Under the pieces are notes generated by a model that had not been told where the DNA came from, ran no database searches, and saw only the letters and a program-made list of their open reading frames with translations. This document shows positions 7,850-15,532 of a DNA stretch of 64,000 bases, piece after piece. A program made the position numbers and the translations under genes. Source of the stretch: an uncultured Coriobacteriales bacterium (lineage in GTDB: Bacteria; Actinomycetota; Coriobacteriia; Coriobacteriales; UMGS124); NCBI GenBank assembly GCA_934636245.1, contig CAKUAI010000019.1, forward strand, positions 1 to 64,000, in the 5' to 3' direction. Positions within the stretch are counted from its first letter, which is position 1, and every line of letters starts with the position of its first letter.

Positions 7850-8491
7850 ATGGCGAGCGGATTGCAGGAGCTGAGGAAGCGAGCCGGGTACAGGACGGCC
7901 AGAGACTTCGCCGAAGCGATGGGCATCCCGTTCACCACCTACGCCCGCTACGAGTCCAGCCCCGAGAAGATTCCCCTCGCCGCCGCCTGGCGCCTCGCCG
8001 ACGAGTTTGGAGTATCCATCGACATCATAGTCGGCCGCAATGAGCCCGCGCCCGCCGAGGAGCGAGGCGAGTTGCAACTACGCTACGATGCACTCGCCCC
8101 CGAGTTCCAATCCTCGCTCGACGACTACCTGGACTTTTTGACCGCCAAGAACGCCGATACGACCCAGCGGAAAGCAGAGGCCGAGCGCCGCCGCACCGAG
8201 GCGCTGTGTGCAAGGCTCGACAGTATCTTTTTGGCCGAGCTCGACCGCAACGAACCGGGCGTCGCCCTGTCGGCCACGACGGCCGAGCTGCGCGAGCGGT
8301 TCAAGCAGTACCTAGAGAGGCGTGCCGACGAACGCCAGGAGCCCGGGGTGAGGGATTCGATTGGCAACATCATGGCCGCATACGACCGCATCCACGGTGA
8401 GTTCGAATTCAAGGGCATGGATGTCAGGTACACCGAGGTCGACATGGCAGCCGTGCGCGAGTCCAAGAAAAAGATGGGCGCGATATCTTAA
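7850..8491 (+). CDS. XRE-family regulator with long C-terminal domain
   Basis: A 213-residue DNA-binding protein. Residues 1-62 form a helix-turn-helix of the XRE/Cro type (LQELRKRAGYRTARDFAEAM, then TTYARYES and ADEFGVSIDIIVGR). The rest is charged helix, including an Arg/Glu-rich stretch around residues 105-130 that could be a coiled coil for dimerisation. GAGGAG lies upstream of the ATG. A hairpin at 8509-8538 separates it from a shorter paralogue. Such regulators often silence toxin or defence genes. Here the likely targets are its own operon and the Abi genes on either side, by inference. Confidence 0.8.
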   Translation: MASGLQELRKRAGYRTARDFAEAMGIPFTTYARYESSPEKIPLAAAWRLADEFGVSIDIIVGRNEPAPAEERGELQLRYDALAPEFQSSLDDYLDFLTAKNADTTQRKAEAERRRTEALCARLDSIFLAELDRNEPGVALSATTAELRERFKQYLERRADERQEPGVRDSIGNIMAAYDRIHGEFEFKGMDVRYTEVDMAAVRESKKKMGAIS

Positions 8492-8590
8492 GCCCCGAAA
8501 AACAAGAGTGCCCGCAGAGGGTGGCGCCCCTACGGGCATGGTGCGTCCGTTTCCCAGAAACCACTTTCAGGAAAGGACAAGTGACGGCAT

Positions 8591-8977
8591 ATGTCATCTA
8601 CTGTCATATCACGCCGCGATGCGGGAAAGGCCTGTGGAAAGCGCACGCTTCAGCGCCTGCGCCGCGAGGCCGGCTACGCGTCAGCCAAGGAGTTCGCCGC
8701 CGTGCTTAACATCCCCAACTCCACGTACTCGCGCTACGAGCGGGCCCCGGAGGGCCCGAACTCCGGCATACCGCTTCCCGCCGCCTGGGCCATGGCCGAC
8801 GAGCTCGGCGTCAGCATCGACCTCGTGGTGGGCCGTGACGACATCGACGCCCAGCGCGCACCCACGCTCGACGACCGCGCGCGCAGGCTTAGCAGAAGCG
8901 GCCGCGAGATGCTCGACGATTTCATGCGGTACCTCGAATTCCGTGAGGCGACAAACGCCGCCCGGGACTGGAGGTAG
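8591..8977 (+). CDS. XRE-family regulator, short paralogue
   Basis: A 128-residue paralogue of the preceding protein. The HTH lies at about residues 20-82, with the same landmarks (LQRLRREAGYASAKEFA, STYSRYER, ADELGVSIDLVVGRDD), and is followed by only a short helical tail. The two HTH domains are close enough to suggest local duplication. The ATG at 8591 has GGAAAGGA about 12 bases upstream, slightly far. A start nearer the HTH is possible. It probably shares a transcript and operator with its neighbour, so heterodimers or cross-regulation can be expected. Confidence 0.75.
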   Translation: MSSTVISRRDAGKACGKRTLQRLRREAGYASAKEFAAVLNIPNSTYSRYERAPEGPNSGIPLPAAWAMADELGVSIDLVVGRDDIDAQRAPTLDDRARRLSRSGREMLDDFMRYLEFREATNAARDWR

Positions 8978-9265
8978 AGAGGTGACGGCACTTTTATCTC
9001 CCTACGAAGAGAGGGCATATGCTCGAAACGAGCGCATTTGCTGATGAATCTTGTGAGAGCAGTGCGCCGTCGGACTACTGTCCACTCACTCGGTTCTTCA
9101 CGAACGGTTCGATGATGGGTCTCATCTCATCAATCTCTCCGAGAAGAATTTGCATACAAGAGAACTGGCACGCCAACTCGAAAGACCCCCGCAGGTCCCA
9201 TGTAAACCGCAGGATTCCCGGTGCACGGCACAATACGATCCAACCGAGCTCGACAGGAGGGCCCA
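8978..9265 (+). other. Gap with possible degraded 20-codon ORF
   Basis: GTG at 8982, with GGTAGAGAG upstream, opens a 20-codon ORF ending at 9044 (residues TALLSPYEERAYARNE within it). Its start context resembles that of the preceding XRE gene. It may be the start of a partner gene that has decayed. The rest of the gap up to the AGGAGG of the split Abi gene shows nothing recognisable. A longer ORF at 9019-9426 overlaps the Abi start and looks non-coding. Confidence 0.3.
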
Positions 9266-9937
9266 ATGTCCGAAGACAGCAGCCAAGCTCACGGGGCTCA
9301 GCAACAGCCGCACAACAAGTCCCTGCTTACAGTACCCGAGCAAATCGCTCACCTCAAGTCCAAAGGCGTAACCTTCACCCTCTGCACCGAGACCGAAGCC
9401 ACCGACTATCTCCGTTCGGGCAATAACCTATTACGCACATCCTCTTACCGTAAACTCTTTCCAGTACAGGACCAGGGCCCACACGTAGGCAAGTACCTGG
9501 GACTCGACTTCGAGCACTTGCGAATCCTTTCCTCACTGGACAGGCAACTCAGAGAATGTCTGCTCCCCATCGCAATCGACGTGGAGCACTTCGCTCGCGT
9601 CAGATTGCTCAACAAGTGCGAGGGCCACGGAGAAGACGGCTACGCAATTGTCGAGGACTTCTTGGCACAGATGAATCACAAGGGCCGCAGCTACATCAGT
9701 GGCAACCTCAAAGGCAGAAGCAACGGCGACGAAAAGCACGATGAGTACTCGGGCGATCTCGTTGCACACTACTACAACACCGGCATCCCAATATGGGTGC
9801 TCCTTGAGGCAGTAGAATTCGGCACGCTCAATTCTCTCTACCTCTTTTGCGCAAACCGTTGGGACGACGAAGAGATGCGACAGGAGCACTATGTACTTCG
9901 AAGCACGCAGGGACTCAGAAACGCCTGCGCCCACAAC
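9266..9937 (+). pseudogene. Abi_2 family (AbiD/AbiF) gene, 5' part, interrupted
   Basis: The first 224 codons of an Abi_2-type protein. The family opening LLTVPEQIAHLKSKGV is followed by YRKLF, LRECLLPIAIDVEHFARV and PIWVLLEAVEFG in the expected order. The HEPN motif RNACAH is at residues 218-223. The recombinase element enters immediately after Asn224, so the truncated product keeps the catalytic motif. It then runs for 30 foreign residues to a stop at 10030. ATG at 9266 follows AGGAGGGCCCA. Joining 9937 to 13339 restores the frame and gives a 336-residue protein of normal family length. Confidence 0.88.
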
Positions 9938-9962
9938 TTATGTGCATATGCACATAAGTTGT
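9933..9962. repeat. Perfect 30-base palindrome at left element junction
   Basis: The sequence reads the same on both strands from ACAACTTATGTGCA through its complement. It spans the target-gene junction (CACAAC at 9932-9937) and the start of the left inverted repeat (GTTGTG at 9958-9963 region). This leaves a 20-base segment (9938-9957) between the target core and the left inverted repeat that has no counterpart at the right end. Confidence 0.85.
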
Positions 9963-9990
9963 GTTACCAACCGTTCTTGGTTATGTGCAG
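9958..9990 (+). repeat. Left terminal inverted repeat of RIT element
   Basis: This 33-base arm matches the complement of 13306-13338 except at one position. Its inner end, GGTTATGTGCAG (9979-9990), recurs inverted at 10035-10047 (CTGCGCATAACCG). The left end therefore carries a pair of facing recombinase-type arms about 45 bases apart. Confidence 0.9.
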
Positions 9991-10093
9991 CCAACCTCAT
10001 TTGACCAGCTTGGGCGTCTGCGCAGCCTAGAAAACTGCGCATAACCGAATATGCTCCTTGCAACGATGTTCGAGCCGTTGAAAGGAGCATAGG

Positions 10094-11320
10094 ATGAACA
10101 TCGAGTATTTAGGGGACGCGGTCGACGCCCTGATCGGCCGGATGAGCTCGGACGGATACAGCGCCGAGATGGTGAAGAACGCGCGCTGGGTGCTGGGCAA
10201 CTTCGAGAAGTGGTGCGGGCGCGAGGGCGTCGCTTCCATCGGCAGGGAGGAGGCCGGGCGCTTCCTGCTCTCCCAATTCGACTTGCCAATCGACGAGCGC
10301 GACGTCACCCCGGCCCAGTGCGTCGTGCGCAAGCCGCTTCTCACGCTGCTAGAACTCGACGAGACGGGGACATACCTCAAGAGCCACCAGCAGCATCCCG
10401 GCCCCGAGCCCCCGCCCGGGCAGTTCGCGAAGGCCTACGAGGGGTACGCCGAGCTGGTGCGGTCAAGCGACCTGGCGAAGAGCACGAAGGCGACGAAGCT
10501 GTGGCGGTTCCGCCGGTTCCTGGCGTTCCTCGACGCGCGCGGGGTGCGCGCGACCGGGGACCTGACGGTGGCCGACGTGCACGCATACATGGGCGAGCCC
10601 GGCAGGTCTGTCCACGAGAACAAGCGAGACGGCTACCTGCTCCGCGAGGCCCTGGACTGGATGCGCGGCGAGGGGCTCGCCCCCTTCGGCGGCCGGGAGG
10701 CCTTCCCCGTCGTCCGCGCGAGGGCCTACTCGCCGCTGCCGTCGCGCTACACGGACGAGGAGGTGTCGCTGATCCTCGGGGCGGTCGACGCGGCCACGCC
10801 CGCCGGCAAGCGCGACATGCTCGTGTTGAGCCTGTTCGCGCACTACGGGATGCGATGCGGCGACGTCGCCGCACTCGAGTTCCGCGACGTCGACTGGTGC
10901 ACGGGCCGGATCGCCACCGTGCAGGCGAAGACCGGCCTCCCTCTGTCGCTTCCCATCATCGACGAGGTGAGGTTCCCGCTGCTGGACTACGTGAGGAACG
11001 CGCGTCCGAAGTCGGCCGACCCGCACATCATACTGACGACGCACGCGCCGCATACGCCCTACGCGAGCGGCTCGTCGTTCCACCGGATGGTGACCCGAGC
11101 GATCGACCGGGCGGGCGTCGACCGCTCGGGGCGCAGGCACGGCGGGCACGCGCTGCGGCACTCCGTCGCGTCCGGCCTGCTCTCGTCGGGGACCGCGCTG
11201 CCGACGATATCGTCCGTGCTCGGCCACGCCTCGACGCAGACCACCGAGGCCTACCTGTCGATCGACGAGGAGGGCCTCGCGGCGATCCCCCCGGAGGTGC
11301 CCCATGTCGACGGATGGTGA
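10094..11320 (+). CDS. Tyrosine recombinase, first of trio (RitA-like)
   Basis: A 408-residue integrase-family recombinase that cuts and rejoins DNA through a 3'-phosphotyrosine. The C-terminal catalytic domain has Arg254 in MRCGD, His352-x-x-Arg355 in HALRH and nucleophile Tyr387 after GHAST. An N-terminal core-binding domain covers about residues 110-215. An extra first 100 residues set it apart from the other two, as expected for the first gene of a trio. AAAGGAGCATAGG precedes the ATG. The stop overlaps the next gene by 17 bases, indicating coupled translation. The three enzymes presumably act together on the multi-arm ends. Confidence 0.92.
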   Translation: MNIEYLGDAVDALIGRMSSDGYSAEMVKNARWVLGNFEKWCGREGVASIGREEAGRFLLSQFDLPIDERDVTPAQCVVRKPLLTLLELDETGTYLKSHQQHPGPEPPPGQFAKAYEGYAELVRSSDLAKSTKATKLWRFRRFLAFLDARGVRATGDLTVADVHAYMGEPGRSVHENKRDGYLLREALDWMRGEGLAPFGGREAFPVVRARAYSPLPSRYTDEEVSLILGAVDAATPAGKRDMLVLSLFAHYGMRCGDVAALEFRDVDWCTGRIATVQAKTGLPLSLPIIDEVRFPLLDYVRNARPKSADPHIILTTHAPHTPYASGSSFHRMVTRAIDRAGVDRSGRRHGGHALRHSVASGLLSSGTALPTISSVLGHASTQTTEAYLSIDEEGLAAIPPEVPHVDGW

Positions 11321-12251
11321 TCGCATGGGGGGCCGCTGGGCGGAGGCGCTGCGCGCGTTCATCGCCGAGAAGAGGGCGTGCGGCTACGCCTACGGGCGGA
11401 GCTACGCGTGCGCCTGCGCGCGGCTCTGCTCTTTCCTGGGCGACAGGGACATGGACGAGGACGCCTTCGCCGAGTGGTCGGCCCCCAGGGACGGCGAGGC
11501 GTGCCGGACGCGCGCCAACCGGGTCGGGCTGTGGAACACGTTCGCGCGGTTCTGCGCGGCGAGGGGCATCGAGGCGGGCGCGTTCGAGGCCGACGTCCGC
11601 CACGACAGCGACTTCGTCCCGCACATCTACACCGCCGAGGAGGCGGGCGCCGTCTTCGCGGCGGCCGACGCGGGCATCTCCCAAAGGCGCAGCCCCTACG
11701 AGCCGAGCCTGATCATGCCGGCCTTCGTGCGGCTGCTGTACTCGACGGGCCTCAGGTTCTCGGAGGCGGCGGGGCTGCGGTGGGACGACGTCGACGGGAG
11801 GCGCCTCAGCGTCCTGGGAAAGGGCGGCAAGTACCGCCTCGTCGTCATGTCGGCGTCGATGGAGGGGGTCCTCGCCCGCTACCGGGCCTTCCGGGTCGGC
11901 GGCGGCGAGGGGCTGGTCTTCTGCGGGAGGGACGGCGGCCCGCTGCAGAACCAGCTCGTCTGCAAATGGCACAGGCTGCTCCTGGACTCCTCCGGCGTGC
12001 GCAGGGCGGACGGCGGCTACCCGCGCCTGCACGACTGGCGCCACACGTTCGCCGTCGGGGCGCTGGCCCGCATGGACGCCGCGGGGGTCGACGTGCGCGC
12101 GGCTCTGCCGGTACTGTCGCGCTACATGGGACATTGCGGCCCCAAGGAGACCGAATGGTACCTCCGCCTCACCGACGAGGGTAGGGCCGGCGTCCTCGAC
12201 CGCATGGAGGCCTACGCCCCGGGCGTGGCCCCCGACCTGGGAGGGCTGTGA
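11304..12251 (+). CDS. Tyrosine recombinase, second of trio (RitB-like)
   Basis: A 315-residue recombinase with the full catalytic set: Arg151 in TGLRFSEAAG, His243-x-x-Arg246 in HDWRH, and Tyr286 in EWYLR. The usual GHxxxxTT segment before the tyrosine is altered to GHCGPKETEWY, which is characteristic of the middle member of such trios. The N-terminal domain (residues 10-95) is Cys/Tyr-rich (CGYAYGRSYACACARLC). The ATG lies inside the preceding gene and the stop is one base before the next start, so production of all three is linked. Confidence 0.9.
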   Translation: MSTDGDRMGGRWAEALRAFIAEKRACGYAYGRSYACACARLCSFLGDRDMDEDAFAEWSAPRDGEACRTRANRVGLWNTFARFCAARGIEAGAFEADVRHDSDFVPHIYTAEEAGAVFAAADAGISQRRSPYEPSLIMPAFVRLLYSTGLRFSEAAGLRWDDVDGRRLSVLGKGGKYRLVVMSASMEGVLARYRAFRVGGGEGLVFCGRDGGPLQNQLVCKWHRLLLDSSGVRRADGGYPRLHDWRHTFAVGALARMDAAGVDVRAALPVLSRYMGHCGPKETEWYLRLTDEGRAGVLDRMEAYAPGVAPDLGGL

Positions 12252-12252
12252 C

Positions 12253-13242
12253 ATGGATGGCTTCGAGGGGCACGTAACGAGGTTCTTCGCCGTCCACCTG
12301 CCGAACGTCAAGGGCGCATCGCCGAACACGGCCGCCTCGTACCGCGACGCCGTGGCCCAGTTCGTCTCCTTTGCGTCCGAGCGGGCCGGCAAGCCGATCG
12401 AGTCCCTGGGGACGGGCGACCTCGGCGGGGAAGCGCTTGAGGCCTTCCTGGACGACCTCGAGCGCTCGCGCGGCGCGGGGGTCTCTACCCGGAACCAGCG
12501 GCTTGCGGCGGTGCGCTCCCTCTACAGGTACATGCAGGCGCGCGACCCCCTGTGGATGGAGGCCTGCTCGTCGGTGCTGGCGGTGGAAAAGAAGCGCTGC
12601 CCGCCGCCGCTGGTGGGCTACGTCGGCGTCGAGGGGATGCGCGCCATACTCGCAGCGCCGGACCCCTCGACGCGGGCGGGCCTCGCGCACCTCGCGGCGC
12701 TGTCGCTGCTCTACGAGTCCGCCGCCCGCTCCCAGGAGCTGATAGACGTCCGGGTGCGAGACCTGTCGGCCGGGCTCTCGGCAGTCGTGCTGCGCGGCAA
12801 GGGCAAGACGCGCGTCGTCCCCATTGGCCGCGAGGTGTCGGCCATAGTCGGGCGCCACATCGCCGAGACGGGAATCTCGGGCGACTCCCCGCTGATACCC
12901 GGGCGGGCTGGGAAGCTGAGCAGGTCGGGCATCAGGTACATTGTGGAGAAGTACTCCGCCGCCGCCCGGGCCGGCGGCGCGGACGTGCCCGACAAGGTCA
13001 CGCCGCACATGTTCAGGCACTCGCGGGCCATGCACCTTCTGGAGGCCGGGGTCAACCTCGTGTACATACGCGACCTGCTCGGGCATTCCTCCGTGACGAC
13101 TACGGAGATTTACGCGAGGGCGAACCCGGAGATGCGGCGCAGGGCCATTGAGGAGCGCAGCGCCCGCATTGCCCCCGGGTCGGCATATAGCGAAGGCGAG
13201 AAGCGGGACCTCCTGGCCTGGCTCAAGAGCATGGACTGGTAG
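12253..13242 (+). CDS. Tyrosine recombinase, third of trio (RitC-like)
   Basis: A 329-residue XerC/D-like recombinase. Catalytic residues are Arg159 in AARSQELID, His252-x-x-Arg255 in HMFRHSR, and Tyr287 in TTTEIYARANPEM. The N-terminal SAM-like core-binding domain covers about residues 10-100. It is the most canonical of the three. The ATG follows the previous stop by one base. Seven bases after its own stop begin the right-end recombinase arms (13249-13261 and 13306-13338), leaving no room for cargo. Confidence 0.92.
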   Translation: MDGFEGHVTRFFAVHLPNVKGASPNTAASYRDAVAQFVSFASERAGKPIESLGTGDLGGEALEAFLDDLERSRGAGVSTRNQRLAAVRSLYRYMQARDPLWMEACSSVLAVEKKRCPPPLVGYVGVEGMRAILAAPDPSTRAGLAHLAALSLLYESAARSQELIDVRVRDLSAGLSAVVLRGKGKTRVVPIGREVSAIVGRHIAETGISGDSPLIPGRAGKLSRSGIRYIVEKYSAAARAGGADVPDKVTPHMFRHSRAMHLLEAGVNLVYIRDLLGHSSVTTTEIYARANPEMRRRAIEERSARIAPGSAYSEGEKRDLLAWLKSMDW

Positions 13243-13248
13243 GAAAAT

Positions 13249-13338
13249 CGGTTATGTGCGGTCCGCTATGCCGCGCACGCACTCGAGCAGCGCCGCCGAG
13301 AAGGACTGCACATAACCAAGAACGGCTGGTAACACAAC
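13249..13338 (-). repeat. Right end of RIT element: inner arm and terminal inverted repeat
   Basis: The inner arm CGGTTATGTGCGG (13249-13261) faces CTGCACATAACC (13306-13317), the inner end of the 33-base terminal repeat 13306-13338. The arrangement mirrors the left end (9979-9990 and 10035-10047). The last six bases, CACAAC, are the direct repeat shared with the left junction. Confidence 0.88.
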
Positions 13339-13677
13339 AGCTGCATTCTCAACGGCGTGTCGCGAACGGAACAGAAGGCGAGTACGGACGTCAACGCCCT
13401 CATAACCGCGTCGCTTAACAAGCATGGTCTCAAGCGAACCAAGTCAAGACGCGCAAGGCTCTCGAACCTGAGGACCGTTCAGATTGCTTCAACCCTCTAC
13501 GCGGCGCAGCTGGTCTGCACAAGATCCGAAACGAAGGCAAGGCACGCAAGATCACTCGAGGCGCTGAGAGGCTCATGGGAGAAGAGTCGCCCGCTCTTTG
13601 AGGGGAACAACGTAATTACATCGTTCTTTGATTTTCTTCTAAAGCTTGTTGACATCTGGGCGCCGGCGCAGCCATAA
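13339..13677 (+). pseudogene. Abi_2 family gene, 3' part
   Basis: The C-terminal 112 codons of the interrupted Abi_2 gene. The frame opens with Ser-Cys-Ile-Leu straight after the element, continuing the RNxxAHN-xCIL pattern seen in family members. It ends with the expected aromatic helix (FFDFLLKLVDIW). A GTG at 13357 could start a short orphan peptide but has no convincing ribosome site. A small hairpin with a TTCG loop (about 13694-13705) follows the stop. Confidence 0.85.
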
Positions 13678-13859
13678 TACTCTCATACGTAAAACCTTCG
13701 GGTTTGTAGGGGCGGAGCTGCTTAGCGGTTTCGCTCCAGTTTTTTATAGGTAGGGCAAAGCCCCGCTAGTGGCTGCTCTCCCATATCTTTCTCGTTCTCG
13801 CTAACCTCGAAGTTCTCGGTTGGCGTCCGCCACGTGAATTCCCCACAGATACGAATTTA

Positions 13860-13911
13860 GGCCCGGTGACTTGAATCAGCGGTCATCCCGGGCCCATCGC
13901 AATACAGTATA
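13860..13911 (-). promoter_or_regulatory. Structured leader, copy 2, without a downstream gene
   Basis: GGCCCGG (13860-13866) pairs with 13888-13894, and TGAC (13867-13870) with GTCA (13882-13885). The TATACT box (13911-13906 on the minus strand) lies 11 bases from the stem, exactly as at 7394-7446. No good -35 box is present and no minus-strand gene follows, so this looks like a stranded or decayed copy. The surrounding gap 13678-13975 holds nothing else I recognise. Confidence 0.55.
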
Positions 13912-13975
13912 ACCGCTTCGCAGTCGTTTCCACGCCCGAACCGCCAGGGAATTCCCCCAGCAACTCGGTCACCCC

Positions 13976-14674
13976 CTATTCCATCCCCACGCTGTCGAGG
14001 CGGTTCACGTCGTGAATCAGGATGCCTTCCTTCGTGCGACTGATGATGCCGGCGTCTTCGAAGGACGCGAGTAGCTTGGTCGCCGTGGTGATATGAACGC
14101 GCAGCATGTCGGCAATTTGCTTGACCGTGATCTTGCACGGGATGAAGCAGCTGCCGTCATCGGCAACGTCGCTGGTATGGCAGAGTTTTTGCAGCCACAT
14201 GGCCAGGCGGCGGGCGGTCGAGGTGTTGCCCGTTCCCGACAGGCGGTGCGCCATCTGGGCAAAGTGGATATGGCAGCTGTGCACGAACTCATAGAAGACC
14301 TCGGGGTCTTCCTTGGCAATCTCGTAAAGCTGTCGCTGCGAAAATACGAACAAGACGCTGTTTTTTGCCGCCACATGGCGGGCCTTGTATTTGCCTATCG
14401 AGGCGAAGTCGTTGTATTCGCCCGAAAACGCGTTGCCGGCGCTGCGCCACGCCACGACGGCGCCCTCGCCCGAGTCATCCGTAAACGTCGTGAGAATCTG
14501 GCCCTCGTCGATGTAATAGTAGTACGGATCGTCGATGGTGCGGGCGACCGTTGTGATGCACTCGCCCTTGAACAGCTTCTTCTTGTGGGCGCGATCTTTA
14601 TAACGCGCAATTTGGGATACGCCGAACGACTCCCCCGGCAGCAAAATCGCGCGGTAATCCTCTTTTGTGGCCAT
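13976..14674 (-). CDS. Crp/Fnr-family transcription regulator
   Basis: A 232-residue regulator. Residues about 20-145 form a cyclic-nucleotide-binding-type beta barrel. Residues about 150-225 form a winged HTH (VKQIADMLRVHITTATKLL). Only a few scattered cysteines are present and no N-terminal FNR cluster motif is visible, so oxygen sensing by an Fe-S centre is unlikely; a small-molecule ligand is more probable. ATG at 14674 follows AGGGGG. It is divergent from the ferredoxin and molybdopterin genes and very probably controls them from the shared 187-base region, which contains a 12-base palindrome. Confidence 0.85.
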   Translation of the reverse strand: MATKEDYRAILLPGESFGVSQIARYKDRAHKKKLFKGECITTVARTIDDPYYYYIDEGQILTTFTDDSGEGAVVAWRSAGNAFSGEYNDFASIGKYKARHVAAKNSVLFVFSQRQLYEIAKEDPEVFYEFVHSCHIHFAQMAHRLSGTGNTSTARRLAMWLQKLCHTSDVADDGSCFIPCKITVKQIADMLRVHITTATKLLASFEDAGIISRTKEGILIHDVNRLDSVGME

Positions 14675-14701
14675 GGTACCCCCTGCACCATACCGAAAAC
14701 C

Positions 14702-14794
14702 TGGTCTAGACCACATTTTGCCAGTGTTCGGCACAGCATTTCAAGTGTGTTGGCGCCTTCTGTACTTGACATTTTCAGCCCCTATTATTGATTC
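14702..14794 (+). promoter_or_regulatory. Operator palindrome and -35 box upstream of reductase operon
   Basis: TGGTCTAGACCA (14702-14713) is a perfect palindrome about 28 bases upstream of the regulator start and about 50 bases upstream of a consensus TTGACA (14766-14771). No good -10 box lies 17 bases after TTGACA (TTGATT at 14789-14794). That is consistent with an activator-dependent promoter. Confidence 0.45.
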
Positions 14795-14861
14795 CAGGGA
14801 ACGGTCACCGGGTGAGGGAGCCCGGAAGGGGGACTTGTTCCATACAACGAAAGGGGAGGCT

Positions 14862-15497
14862 ATGTCCCGTTATGCCATGGCTATCGACTTGAGAAGGTGC
14901 GCTGGTTGCGGCGCCTGCGTCGTTGCTTGCCAGATGGAGAACAACCAGAAGCCCGGTGTTTCCTGGAATGCCCTGGACTGCTGCGAGTGGGGCGACGAGG
15001 TGGGCCAGTCCGGCCGCTGCTACGTCCCGCACGCCTGCATGCATTGCGAAAACGCTCCCTGCGTCGAGATTTGCCCCACCGGTGCCACCTACACCCGTGA
15101 GGACGGCATCGTCGCGGTCGATTACGAGAAGTGCATCTCCTGTCAGGCATGCGTGAGCGCCTGCCCCTACGGCGCCCGCAAGGTAAGCCCGGGTACCGGC
15201 TGGCTGTTTGACGCCGCCGAGCCTGCACCCTACGAGGCATACGGCGAGCAGCGCGGCGCCGTGGTTGAGAAGTGCGCCTTCTGCGCCCATCGCGTCGACG
15301 AGGGCAAGAAGCCTGCCTGCGTCGTGAACTGCCCCGGCAAGGCCCGCTACTTCGGCGACCTTGACGACCCCGAGAGCGACGTGAGCGTGTTCCTCGCCGC
15401 GCACCTCGAGTGCGAGCAGATTGGTCTGAGCGGTCTGTACTACCGCACTGTCGACGGCATGCCCGAGGGCTCCATCGACCAGATCGTCAGCGCCTAG
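14862..15497 (+). CDS. Four-cluster ferredoxin subunit (DmsB/PsrB type)
   Basis: A 211-residue electron-transfer subunit. Sixteen cysteines form four [4Fe-4S] sites: Cys13/16/19/23, Cys59/62/67/71, Cys91/94/97/101 and Cys138/141/153/157. This is the DmsB, PsrB and NrfC arrangement. It has no signal peptide and would be exported bound to the Tat-tagged catalytic partner encoded 35 bases downstream. AGGGGAGGC supports the ATG. It would wire the molybdenum site to an electron donor, but no membrane anchor subunit is encoded nearby. Confidence 0.9.
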   Translation: MSRYAMAIDLRRCAGCGACVVACQMENNQKPGVSWNALDCCEWGDEVGQSGRCYVPHACMHCENAPCVEICPTGATYTREDGIVAVDYEKCISCQACVSACPYGARKVSPGTGWLFDAAEPAPYEAYGEQRGAVVEKCAFCAHRVDEGKKPACVVNCPGKARYFGDLDDPESDVSVFLAAHLECEQIGLSGLYYRTVDGMPEGSIDQIVSA

Positions 15498-15532
15498 CGC
15501 CATCGCCACTTCACTCGAGAAAGGTGTCCGAC

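Larger units (their letters stand above)
9938..13338 (+). mobile_element. RIT element (recombinases in trio) inserted in Abi_2 gene
   Basis: Three consecutive, overlapping or abutting tyrosine recombinase genes are framed by near-perfect 33-base inverted repeats (9958-9990 and 13306-13338, one mismatch). CACAAC occurs as a direct repeat at both junctions (9932-9937 and 13333-13338). Collapsing the two copies exactly rebuilds the Abi_2 reading frame. The element is clearly richer in GC than the host gene. The three-recombinase layout, gene sizes (408, 315 and 329 residues) and inverted ends match the RIT class described in other bacteria. No cargo gene is present. Confidence 0.9.

Noticed and set aside
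9019..9426. 135-codon ORF between the XRE and Abi_2 genes
   Set aside because: It overlaps the Abi_2 start and its AGGAGG, and has no motif or ribosome site.
10210..11712. 500-codon frame over the first two recombinases
   Set aside because: Its product is almost wholly Arg/Pro/Ala, the usual out-of-frame reading of very GC-rich genes.
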